The notes below the pieces were generated by a model that worked only from the letters and a program-made list of their open reading frames with translations, searched no databases and was not told the origin of the DNA. Of a DNA stretch of 51,069 bases, positions 25,190-33,161 are shown one piece after another (the first letter of the stretch is position 1; each line of letters begins with the position of its first letter). Origin of the DNA: an uncultured Bacteroidota bacterium (GTDB lineage: Bacteria > Bacteroidota > Bacteroidia > Bacteroidales > SZUA-534); NCBI GenBank assembly GCA_946414435.1, contig CAMKOM010000022.1, positions 1 through 51,069 on the forward strand. Direction: 5' to 3'. The position numbers and the translations under genes were made by a program.

Positions 25190-25254
25190 AATTCTAATTC
25201 CTGAATTCTAAATCCTAATTTCTAACTCTTAAATCCTAATTTCTAACTCCTAAA
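25190..25254 (-). repeat. Low-complexity TTAGG-like tail after asnB
   Basis: Reading the coding strand after the asnB stop, units such as TTTAGGAGTTAGAAATTAGG are repeated imperfectly over about 65 nt. The same pattern follows purF. Confidence 0.65.
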
Positions 25255-26925
25255 TCATTTATACCCGCATTCGTGCACATCCTTGACGGCGCGGCCGCTG
25301 GGGTCGTTGAGTTTTTTCCAGGCGGCGTCCCACTCAAGGGCAATGGCGGTTGAGCAGGCCACCGAAGCCTCGTGCGGCACGCTGGCGGCGGCGGAATCGC
25401 TCGGAAACAACTCGCTGAAAATCGAGCGGTAGTAGTATTCCTCTTTGTTCATCGGCGGGTTGATTGGGAAGCGCTCGGCGGCGTGCGCCATCTGCTCGTC
25501 GGTGACGGCGGCGGCGGTGAGCGCCTTCAGGCTGTCAATCCAACTGTAGCCCACGCCATCGCTGAACTGCTCTTTCTGGCGCCAGGCAATGCTCTCGGGA
25601 AGCATATCGGTAAAGGCTTCGCGCACAATGCGTTTCTCAATTTCCTTGCCAGGACACATCTTCGCCTGCGGATTGACGCGCATAGCCACATCCAGAAATT
25701 CCTTGTCAAGGAACGGCACGCGGCCCTCAACGCCCCACGCGGCAAGCGATTTGTTGGCGCGCAGGCAGTCGTAAAGATAGAGTTTGCCAAGTTTGCGGAC
25801 GGTCTCGTCGTGGAAGGCGCGGGCGTCGGGGGCTTTGTGGAAATAGAGATAACCACCGAAAATCTCGTCGGCACCCTCGCCGCTCAGCACCATCTTAATG
25901 CCCATCGATTTTATGACGCGTGCCAAAAGGTACATTGGTGTGCTTGCGCGGACGGTTGTAACATCGTATGTCTCAATATGATAAATAACATCGCGAATGG
26001 CATCCAGACCTTCCTGAACGGTGTAGTTCACCTCGTGGTGGACAGTGCCCAGGTGTTCGGCCATCACGCGCGCTTTTGCCAGGTCGGGCGAGCCCTTGAT
26101 ACCCACGGCAAACGAGTGCAGACGCGGCCACCAGGCATCGGCCTTGTCGCCAGTCTCGATTCGCTTTGCGGAATACATATTGGCAATGGCAGAAATGACC
26201 GAACTGTCCAATCCGCCCGAGAGCAACACACCGTAGGGCACGTCACTCATCAGTTGGCGCTTGACGGCGGCCTTCAGCGCATCGCCAAGTGCGGCAGAAT
26301 CGGCACCGCGGTCTTTAACTGCTTCATACTCAAACCAGTCGCGCGTCCACCAGCGCTGCATACGGCCCTCGCGGCTGCTGTAGTAATGGCCTGGCAGGAA
26401 CGGCTCGTAGCGGTCGCAGAAGCCTTCGAGAGCCTTGAGTTCGCTGGCCGCATAGACGGTTCCGTCGGCATCGAACCCAATGTAGAGCGGAATGACGCCG
26501 ATTGGGTCGCGGGCAATCAGAAACTCGTCGCGTTCTTCGTCGTAAAGGGCAAAGGCGAAAATGCCGTTCAAATCTTCCAAGAAGTTGATACCATTTTCTT
26601 TATACAAGGCGAGAATGACTTCGCAGTCGGACCCCGTTTGGAAAGCGTAGGTGTCGGCCAGCTGCTGGCGAATCTGCTGGTGGTTGTAAATCTCGCCGTT
26701 GACTGCCAGAACTTGCTTATGGTCAGTTGAATAGAGCGGCTGTCCGCCCGAAAGCGGGTCGACAATGGCCAGGCGCTCGTGAGCCAGCACGCAACGAGCG
26801 CTGCTATAAACACCACTCCAATCGGGCCCGCGGTGACGGATTTTTGCCGACATCTTTAGTGCCTTTTCGCGCATTTCGGCTGACTTGCCCTGCGCAATGT
26901 TGAAAATTGATACGAATCCACACAT
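25255..26925 (-). CDS. asnB: Asparagine synthase (glutamine-hydrolysing)
   Basis: This 556 aa enzyme makes asparagine from aspartate, ATP and glutamine. The nucleophile Cys is residue 2 (MCGFVSIFNIAQG), followed by the class II glutaminase features RHRGPDWSG and NGEIYNHQ. The synthetase domain has the PP-loop LLSGGLDSSVISAIANMYS (about residue 233) and SGEGADEIFGGYLYFHKAP. Length equals the E. coli AsnB class. It is the second gene after amt2 (169 nt) and so lies downstream of the most Asn-rich leader, which would give direct end-product control of asparagine synthesis. Confidence 0.97.
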   Translation of the reverse strand: MCGFVSIFNIAQGKSAEMREKALKMSAKIRHRGPDWSGVYSSARCVLAHERLAIVDPLSGGQPLYSTDHKQVLAVNGEIYNHQQIRQQLADTYAFQTGSDCEVILALYKENGINFLEDLNGIFAFALYDEERDEFLIARDPIGVIPLYIGFDADGTVYAASELKALEGFCDRYEPFLPGHYYSSREGRMQRWWTRDWFEYEAVKDRGADSAALGDALKAAVKRQLMSDVPYGVLLSGGLDSSVISAIANMYSAKRIETGDKADAWWPRLHSFAVGIKGSPDLAKARVMAEHLGTVHHEVNYTVQEGLDAIRDVIYHIETYDVTTVRASTPMYLLARVIKSMGIKMVLSGEGADEIFGGYLYFHKAPDARAFHDETVRKLGKLYLYDCLRANKSLAAWGVEGRVPFLDKEFLDVAMRVNPQAKMCPGKEIEKRIVREAFTDMLPESIAWRQKEQFSDGVGYSWIDSLKALTAAAVTDEQMAHAAERFPINPPMNKEEYYYRSIFSELFPSDSAAASVPHEASVACSTAIALEWDAAWKKLNDPSGRAVKDVHECGYK

Positions 26926-27094
26926 AATTTACTGATTTATTGATTAATAGATTTATTGATTTCTAATTTATCGCACTGATTAACACTAGTTTTCGGATTC
27001 GGTACGCCAGTCCCTACAAATCCACAATCCAACACCCAATACCTAAAACCTAAAACCTAATACCATCACTGCATTCATTTTTAATTTCAAATTT

Positions 27095-28465
27095 TCAATT
27101 GTTAAAATACTCTGCCAGTTCGCGGTTCTCGTCTGTAAGGCGGCCGTAGTGCTCGTCGTGCTGCGAAATGTCGAGTCCGACGGTCTCATCGGCTTGGCTC
27201 ACGCGCATCGTAACCATCTTATTTGTAATGTAATAGAGCGCGTAGGTGACGGCAAACGTGAACACAAAGACTATCACAATCGCCAGCACGTGGTTGAAAA
27301 TGAACTGCGAGTGCGTAACGCCTTCTGCCATAAGGTTTTCTGCCTCATACTGATAGACGAATATTCCCGAAAGGATTGTACCCACAATACCGCCCACGCC
27401 GTGAGTCGGGAAAACATCCAAAGCATCGTCGACGCTGGTGTGGTTCTTCCAGTGGCAGGCCGTGTTCGAGATAATGGTGGTGATAATGGCGATTATTATG
27501 CTGTCGCTCACCGACACCCATCCTGCCGAAGGCGTAATGGCCACCAAACCGAGCACTCCGCCCACTGCGGCGCCCATTGCCGACGGCTTGCGGCCTGTCA
27601 GACAATCGATAAAAACCCACATCATCATTGCTGTGGCGGCAGCCGTGTTGGTGTTCAGGAAGGCTTTGACGGCCATTCCGTCGGCGTGAAGCGAACTGCC
27701 CGCGTTGAATCCGAACCAGCCGAGCCATAGCAGCACTGCGCCCAGAACAACGTAGGGCACGTTGGCAGGCTCCGATTTCTTATCGCGACGACGCCCCAAA
27801 AAGATTGCGCCAACCAAGGCGGCGATACCGCTCGAAGCGTGAACCACAATGCCGCCCGCAAAATCCTTGACGTGCATACGGCAGAAAAGGCCGTCGGGGT
27901 GCCAGGTCATATGCGCAAGCGGGCAATAGACGAAAATGCAGAACAGCGCCATAAAAATCATATAGGCCGAAAAACGCACGCGTTCGGCAAACGAACCCGT
28001 TATGAGTGAAGGGGTTATGATTGCGAACTTCATCTGGAAAAGCGCGTATAGGGCCAGCGGAATGGTGAGCCCAAGGCGGGTTGAAAGGTCGTCGGTGGCC
28101 GCTCCGCCAACGTTATGGAACATAAAATAGGTGGCGGGGTTGCCAATAATTCCCCATCCGCCGACATCTTCGCCAAAACAGAGCGAGAAGCCCACAAACA
28201 CCCACAGCACGCTGATTATGCCCATTGCGATAATGGACTGAAGGATAGTGGAAATGACGTTTTTCTTGCGCACCATTCCGCCGTAGAAGAACGACAGTCC
28301 AGGCGTCATCATCAGCACAAAAATGGTGGCGGTAATCATCCACGCAATGTCGGCTGCGCTAATGTTGTCGCTCAAAGTCCAGATTCCCTGCTGTTCGGGA
28401 ACCAGCAAGCCGCAAATCGCAATGATTGCGATAATGGCTGTAAAAATCACGTAACGTTTTTTCAT
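27095..28465 (-). CDS. Second ammonium transporter (Amt family)
   Basis: The 456 aa product has an N-terminal signal-like helix (MKKRYVIFTAIIAIIAICGL) and the Amt core with MMTPGLSFFYGGMVRKKNVI and both pore His (VVHASSGIAALVG and FPTHGVGGIVG). It differs strongly from the Amt at 3892-5205, so the two are not a recent duplication. No glnK accompanies it. Instead asnB follows, an unusual partner, suggesting that imported ammonium and asparagine synthesis are controlled together through leader peptide 3. Confidence 0.95.
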   Translation of the reverse strand: MKKRYVIFTAIIAIIAICGLLVPEQQGIWTLSDNISAADIAWMITATIFVLMMTPGLSFFYGGMVRKKNVISTILQSIIAMGIISVLWVFVGFSLCFGEDVGGWGIIGNPATYFMFHNVGGAATDDLSTRLGLTIPLALYALFQMKFAIITPSLITGSFAERVRFSAYMIFMALFCIFVYCPLAHMTWHPDGLFCRMHVKDFAGGIVVHASSGIAALVGAIFLGRRRDKKSEPANVPYVVLGAVLLWLGWFGFNAGSSLHADGMAVKAFLNTNTAAATAMMMWVFIDCLTGRKPSAMGAAVGGVLGLVAITPSAGWVSVSDSIIIAIITTIISNTACHWKNHTSVDDALDVFPTHGVGGIVGTILSGIFVYQYEAENLMAEGVTHSQFIFNHVLAIVIVFVFTFAVTYALYYITNKMVTMRVSQADETVGLDISQHDEHYGRLTDENRELAEYFNN

Positions 28466-28504
28466 CTTTTTATTGTTTTAAATATTTGACTTCTATCAGT
28501 TTAT

Positions 28505-28536
28505 AAAAAAGGCTGGTCCCGATTGAAACCAGCCTT
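28505..28536 (-). terminator. Attenuator terminator 3 (before amt2-asnB)
   Basis: On the minus strand AAGGCTGGT (28536-28528) pairs over 9 bp with ACCAGCCTT (28517-28509), followed by T residues. It lies 23 nt after the leader stop and about 40 nt before the amt2 ATG. The 5' arm can instead pair with AACCAGTC in the leader (28578-28571). Confidence 0.88.
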
Positions 28537-28559
28537 ATGAATTCATTTTCTTGCTCTCA

Positions 28560-28685
28560 TTAGTCCGCCCGACTGGTTAGGCCCGCACTTCGATTCCGAT
28601 TATTATTACGGCAATTTCGCTCCAAATTTCGATTCGGATTGAGATTCAAATTATTACCGTTGTTCAAATTCTTATTCATCGTCAT
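28560..28685 (-). CDS. Asn-rich leader peptide 3 (attenuation ORF), 15 Asn in 41 codons
   Basis: The ORF starts MTMNKNLNNGNNLNLNPN, continues with a second cluster NNNRN (residues 27-31) and ends RSAGLTSRAD before TAA. Fifteen of 41 residues are Asn and none is Gln, the most biased of the three leaders, and it precedes the operon with asparagine synthase. Asn-31 ends 14 nt before AACCAGTC, which pairs with the terminator's 5' arm. An in-frame ATG two codons downstream is an alternative start. Regulation by Asn-tRNA is inferred from composition and geometry. Confidence 0.8.
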   Translation of the reverse strand: MTMNKNLNNGNNLNLNPNRNLERNCRNNNRNRSAGLTSRAD

Positions 28686-28734
28686 TTTTTTGTTTTAAAA
28701 TCGAAATGCCCTTTTGTTGTCATTTTCGACGCGG

Positions 28735-28825
28735 CAAATATATAACCGATTTTTATTTTGCAACTAAAAATTGTTATTTTCTTATGTTCTATCCGTATTT
28801 CTCGTATATAACTTACGGATTGTAA
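28735..28825 (-). promoter_or_regulatory. Nitrogen-module promoter 3 with conserved upstream box
   Basis: On the minus strand TTG (28763-28761), an 18 nt spacer and TATATTTG (28742-28735) form the promoter. The box ATTACAATCCGTAAG has GTAA at 28816-28813, again 50 nt upstream of the -33. Between them lies ATACGAGAAATACGGATAG, nearly the same as in module 2. CCGTA and TACGG form an inverted repeat around this site. Confidence 0.82.
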
Positions 28826-29185
28826 TTATAGGCGGCAGTTTTAGGACGTTTTGTTAGAATGACAGTGCTGAAGGGCGGGGGTTGGTTACGGATTGAAATT
28901 TTTTTTTGGGGAGGGGAAGGCGGACAGCGAACTAAATTTGACCATAACAAATGTAACTATTCCTGTTTCCTCATTGTTTTTCGTAAGTGCAAACGGTATA
29001 AAATTTAGATTTTTTCCTTTCAAATTTAGATATATTCGAGGTTTCGGGCGTTTCCGCGGGTTTGTCGCGTGCAACAAGTGGATTTTTTCCGTTACATTAG
29101 CGCCGACAATTGGTCGCCGAGGCTTCCTATTGCCAACTCACGCAACTCTATCGGAATATAAGTTGCACAATTAAACAAAATTAAA
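28826..29185. other. Gene-free divergent region before the GH115 gene
   Basis: About 360 bp between the amt2-asnB control region and the GH115 gene. TAAATTTG at 28933-28940 is a -7-like match on the plus strand, but the nearest TTTG is 24 nt upstream, so the promoter is uncertain. Nothing else was recognised. Confidence 0.4.
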
Positions 29186-31753
29186 ATGCAGAAAATTAAC
29201 TTTTTATCCAATGCCTCACGATTGCTGGCAGTGGCGTTAGTGGCCGTTGTGCCATTGAAATCGAACTCGCAAATCGCCTTCCAACAGAGTGGCAAGGCCG
29301 ATTTCTGCCTGAACAACACAACCATAATCGCCGATGAGAGCGACTATCCAGGCGTGCGCCGTGTGGCGGGAATCTTTGCCGACGACGTCAATCGCGTGAC
29401 AGGCCAGCGGCCAACGGTGGCAACCGCCGTTTCGGAAATGCCGCAGGCTGTGATTGTGGGCACTATCGGCAAAAGCCCGATTATCGACAAATTGGTGAAA
29501 AGCAAGAAGATAGACGTTAAAGGCGTGGCCAATCAGTGGGAAGCAACTCTGATTCAGGTGGTTGACAACCCGACGAAGGAAATCGGCCGTGCGCTTGTGA
29601 TTGCGGGCGCCGACAAGCGCGGAACCATTTACGGAATGTTCCACCTGTCAAGGCTGATGGGCGTTTCGCCGTGGTATTTTTGGGCCGATGTGCCCACCGT
29701 GCACCACGACAGCGTCTTCCTGACCACACAGAAAATCGTGCTCGAAACACCGAAAGTCAAATATCGCGGAATCTTCCTGAATGACGAAGCACCGTGTCTA
29801 ACCACTTGGGTTAAAAATACTTACGGCACCGATTTTGGCGGCAATAAGTTCTATGCCGATGTGTTCGAACTGATTCTTCGCCTGCGCGGAAACTTTATGT
29901 GGCCCGCAATGTGGGGGTGGGCTTTCTACGCCGATGACCCCGAAAACAGCCGCACCGCCGACGAGTTCGGCATTGTGATGGGCACGTCGCACCACGAGCC
30001 GATGGCGCGCAACCACCAGGAATGGGCGCGTCACCGCGATGAGTATGGCGTGTGGGATTATCCTAGCAATCAGACGGTTATCGATAAATTCTTCCGTGAA
30101 GGAATTGAGCGTTCGAAGGACAACGAAGACCTGATTACCATTGGAATGCGCGGCGACGGCGACACTGCGATGGGCGGCAAGGAAGGCCACGACGACGAGT
30201 ATATCTCTGACGATGAGAAAAATAAGCGTTTGCTTGAGAAAATTATTGATAATCAGCGACAAATTATTGCTGATGTCACGGGCCGCCCAGCCAGCGAGCG
30301 GCAGCAGGTTTGGGCGCTCTACAAAGAAGTGCAGACCTATTACGATTTGGGCCTGCGCGTGCCCGACGACGTCATAATTCTTTTGAGCGACGACAATTGG
30401 GGCGATGTCCGCAAACTGCCCACAGCCGCCGAGCGCAATCGCAAAGGCGGTTGGGGAATCTACTATCACGTTGATTATGTGGGTGCGCCTAGAAACTCTA
30501 AATGGCTGAATGTTACACCGATACAGAATATGTGGGAACAGTTGCAACTGACCTACACATATGGCGTCGACAAACTGTGGGTGCTCAATGTAGGTGACTT
30601 AAAACCAATGGAATACCCCATTACGCTGTTCCTTGATATGGCACAGAATCCTGAAAATTTCAACGCCGAGAATCTGCTCAACCACACGCTTAAGTTCTGT
30701 GCTGAACAATTCGGTGAAAATCAGGCCGTTGAAGCCGCCCGTATCCTTAATCTTTACAGCAAATACAACGGCCGCACCACCGCCGAGATGATGGACCACC
30801 GCACCTATGACCTTGCCAGCGGCGAGTTCAAGCAGGTGACCGACGAGTATCTGAAACTCGAGGCCGAGGCTCTGTGCCAATATATTTCGCTGCCCGATGA
30901 ATATCGCGACGCTTATAAACAGTTGATACTCTTCCCTGTACAGGCGATGGCCAACATTTACGAGATGTATTACGCCCAGGCGATGAACCTTGATTTGTAT
31001 AAGCGTGGCGATGCCGCCGCCAACCAGTGGGCCGACAAGGTTGAGGCCTGCTTTGCCCGCGACGCCGCTCTGCACCACGATTTCAACAAGGTGATGGCAG
31101 GTGGAAAATGGGACGGAATGATGATTCAGAAGCATATCGGCTACACCAATTGGAACGACAATTTCCCCGCCGACCGTCTGCCGCGCGTGCAACGCATTGA
31201 AAAACCGACAATTGGCGGATTTTCGTTCAAGGCCGATAAGCGCGGCTACACTGCAATCGAGGCCGAGCACTATTTCGATGCCAAAAAGAACACGCAAGCA
31301 AGTTGGACCACAATCAATTATATGGGCCGCACGTTGAGTGGCGTGGCCCTGATGCCGTACACCGCCGCAACCGACGGCGCCGCCCTGACCTACAAGGTTG
31401 AGTTGCCCGCAGGCGTGAGCAAGGTGAAGGTTCACGTTGTGGTGAAATCAACGCTTGCCTTCAATGGCACAGGCCACCACTATCAGGTTGGTTTTGAAGG
31501 CGGTAACACAGAAACGGTCTTCTTCAACGAGTTCCTGAACGAAGACCCGAAAAACATTTATTCGATTTATTATCCGACAGTTTCGCGCCGCGTTGCCGAA
31601 AACACCGTCGAACTGTCGGCCACCGAAGGTTGGAACACGCTAACAATCAAACCGATGGACCCAGGAATCGTCTTCGAGAAGATTGTTGTCGATTACGGCG
31701 GCTACACACAGCAGTTCCTGTTCGGCACTGAGTCGGCGTATGAGAAGGAGTAG
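29186..31753 (+). CDS. Glycoside hydrolase family 115 (alpha-glucuronidase-like), secreted
   Basis: The 855 aa product begins with a signal peptide (about residues 1-29, ending KSNSQ) and carries the GH115 core: YPGVRRVAGIFADDVNRVTG, an AGADKRGTIYGMFHLSRLMG block, NDEAPCLTTWVKNTYG and RLRGNFMWPAMWGWAFYADD. Family members remove glucuronic or 4-O-methyl-glucuronic acid from xylan or arabinogalactan. The C-terminal part (about 690-855) is beta-rich, as in the family's accessory domains. No SusC/SusD pair or other glycosidase is near, so it is not inside a visible polysaccharide-utilisation locus. The substrate cannot be told from sequence. Confidence 0.88.
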   Translation: MQKINFLSNASRLLAVALVAVVPLKSNSQIAFQQSGKADFCLNNTTIIADESDYPGVRRVAGIFADDVNRVTGQRPTVATAVSEMPQAVIVGTIGKSPIIDKLVKSKKIDVKGVANQWEATLIQVVDNPTKEIGRALVIAGADKRGTIYGMFHLSRLMGVSPWYFWADVPTVHHDSVFLTTQKIVLETPKVKYRGIFLNDEAPCLTTWVKNTYGTDFGGNKFYADVFELILRLRGNFMWPAMWGWAFYADDPENSRTADEFGIVMGTSHHEPMARNHQEWARHRDEYGVWDYPSNQTVIDKFFREGIERSKDNEDLITIGMRGDGDTAMGGKEGHDDEYISDDEKNKRLLEKIIDNQRQIIADVTGRPASERQQVWALYKEVQTYYDLGLRVPDDVIILLSDDNWGDVRKLPTAAERNRKGGWGIYYHVDYVGAPRNSKWLNVTPIQNMWEQLQLTYTYGVDKLWVLNVGDLKPMEYPITLFLDMAQNPENFNAENLLNHTLKFCAEQFGENQAVEAARILNLYSKYNGRTTAEMMDHRTYDLASGEFKQVTDEYLKLEAEALCQYISLPDEYRDAYKQLILFPVQAMANIYEMYYAQAMNLDLYKRGDAAANQWADKVEACFARDAALHHDFNKVMAGGKWDGMMIQKHIGYTNWNDNFPADRLPRVQRIEKPTIGGFSFKADKRGYTAIEAEHYFDAKKNTQASWTTINYMGRTLSGVALMPYTAATDGAALTYKVELPAGVSKVKVHVVVKSTLAFNGTGHHYQVGFEGGNTETVFFNEFLNEDPKNIYSIYYPTVSRRVAENTVELSATEGWNTLTIKPMDPGIVFEKIVVDYGGYTQQFLFGTESAYEKE

Positions 31754-31854
31754 AAAAAGAATTTGTAATCTATAGTTGTTAAACTTTCATTGATTGACAT
31801 GAAGGTGCGCGATTTGCCGCTCATTATTTGCAATAAGATGTATTAAACAAAACA

Positions 31855-31882
31855 AAAACGCCTCCCATAAGGAAGGCGTTTT
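31855..31882. terminator. Bidirectional terminator between GH115 and oadB
   Basis: AAAACGCCT and AGGCGTTTT form a 9 bp stem with a 10 nt loop, with T or A runs on both sides, between two convergent genes. Confidence 0.88.
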
Positions 31883-31907
31883 TGCTATCTATTTTGTCAA
31901 TCAATAA

Positions 31908-33155
31908 TTACCCAAGAAATGCAATCAGAATACCTGCTGCCACTGCCGAGCCAATCACGCCTGACACGTTGCTCGACATACAGTAGTTGAGCACGTGGTT
32001 GCGCGGGTCGTATTTCAGTGCAATGTCGTTGGCAACACGCGATGCCATTGGAACGGCGCTCAAGCCAGTTGCGCCAATCAGCGGGTTGATTTTCTTCTTC
32101 GAGAACAGGTTGAAGAGTTTCACCAGCAGAATGCCACCGAAGATTGACAGGCCGAAGGCGAAGAATCCGCCAACCACAATGCCGATTGTCTGAAGGTTCA
32201 GGAAGGCATCGACAGTCATTGTGGCGCCAACCGACAAGCCCAGGAAGATTGTGGCAGAGTTCATTATGGCGTTCGAAGCGGCGTCGAAAATGCGCGATGT
32301 GTTGGCACCAACTTCCTTAATCAGGTTACCGAACATTAGCATACCAACAAGTGGAACGGCTGTCGGAACTAGGATGGCCACAACGGTTGTGGTGGCAATC
32401 GGGAAGATGATTTTCAGAGCACGCATATTCTTGAACTCTTTTGCGTTCGGATAGAGTTTATCCTGCTCTTTCATATTGATTTTCAACTCTTTTTCAGAGC
32501 AAGTAAGTTTCACAACCAACGGAATAATCACCGGCACAAGAGCCATATAAGAGTAGGCGGCAATGGCGATGGGGCCGAGCAAATGCGGCGCCAGTTTAAT
32601 GGTGGTGAAGATTGCCGTCGGGCCGTCGGCACCACCGATAATGGCCAGTGAACCAGCTTCTTGCATTGTAAATCCGCAGTAGCTTGCGATAATCAGCACG
32701 GCAAAGATTCCGAACTGCGCGCCTGCACCGAAAATGGCAAGTTTCAGGTTGCGCAGCATCGGGCCGAAGTCGGTTAGAGCGCCCACGCCCATAAAGATGA
32801 TTGGCGGCAGTAATCCGCTCTTAATCAGCGCGTAGTAGATGAAATTCATAATGCCAAGGTCGTGCGCGATTTCGGGCAGCGACATCTCATAGACATTTTT
32901 CGCCATCTCAACACCGTCTTTGGTGTAGTGCACAAGGCCTTCGCCATCGGCGCCAAGCACGCCCATACCGCCGCCAGGGAAGTTGGCAATCAGCACGCCA
33001 AAGGCGATGGGGATGAGCAGCAGCGGCTCGTATTGCTTCTTGATGCCCAGATAGAGCAGCAGAAACGCGAGCGCGTACATTATCAGGAACTGCGGTTCAG
33101 CAATAATGTTGCTGATGGCAGTCATATTGTATATTCTCTCAAATATCTCGCTCAT
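31908..33155 (-). CDS. oadB: Na+-translocating decarboxylase, beta (membrane) subunit
   Basis: This 415 aa protein with about 9-11 helices couples decarboxylation of the carboxybiotin on the alpha subunit to Na+ export. The key motif IIGGADGPTAIFTTIKLAP holds the conserved Asp that binds Na+. ATG at 33155 is chosen (MSEIFERIYNM), 6 nt after the oadA stop, in preference to a TTG at 33161. It ends the oadG-oadA-oadB operon before a terminator. Methylmalonyl-CoA or glutaconyl-CoA decarboxylases share the same beta subunit, but the alpha subunit points to oxaloacetate. Confidence 0.94.
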   Translation of the reverse strand: MSEIFERIYNMTAISNIIAEPQFLIMYALAFLLLYLGIKKQYEPLLLIPIAFGVLIANFPGGGMGVLGADGEGLVHYTKDGVEMAKNVYEMSLPEIAHDLGIMNFIYYALIKSGLLPPIIFMGVGALTDFGPMLRNLKLAIFGAGAQFGIFAVLIIASYCGFTMQEAGSLAIIGGADGPTAIFTTIKLAPHLLGPIAIAAYSYMALVPVIIPLVVKLTCSEKELKINMKEQDKLYPNAKEFKNMRALKIIFPIATTTVVAILVPTAVPLVGMLMFGNLIKEVGANTSRIFDAASNAIMNSATIFLGLSVGATMTVDAFLNLQTIGIVVGGFFAFGLSIFGGILLVKLFNLFSKKKINPLIGATGLSAVPMASRVANDIALKYDPRNHVLNYCMSSNVSGVIGSAVAAGILIAFLG

Positions 33156-33161
33156 AGCCAA

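Noticed and set aside
6604-28685. Small antimicrobial or toxin peptides as the meaning of the three Asn-rich ORFs
   Set aside because: They have no membrane helix or signal, differ in sequence, and share only Asn clusters, position and pairing with terminators. Attenuation explains all features better, though a peptide function is not excluded.
29186-31753. Polysaccharide-utilisation locus around the GH115 gene
   Set aside because: No SusC/SusD, regulator or second glycosidase is near; flanking genes belong to nitrogen and energy metabolism.
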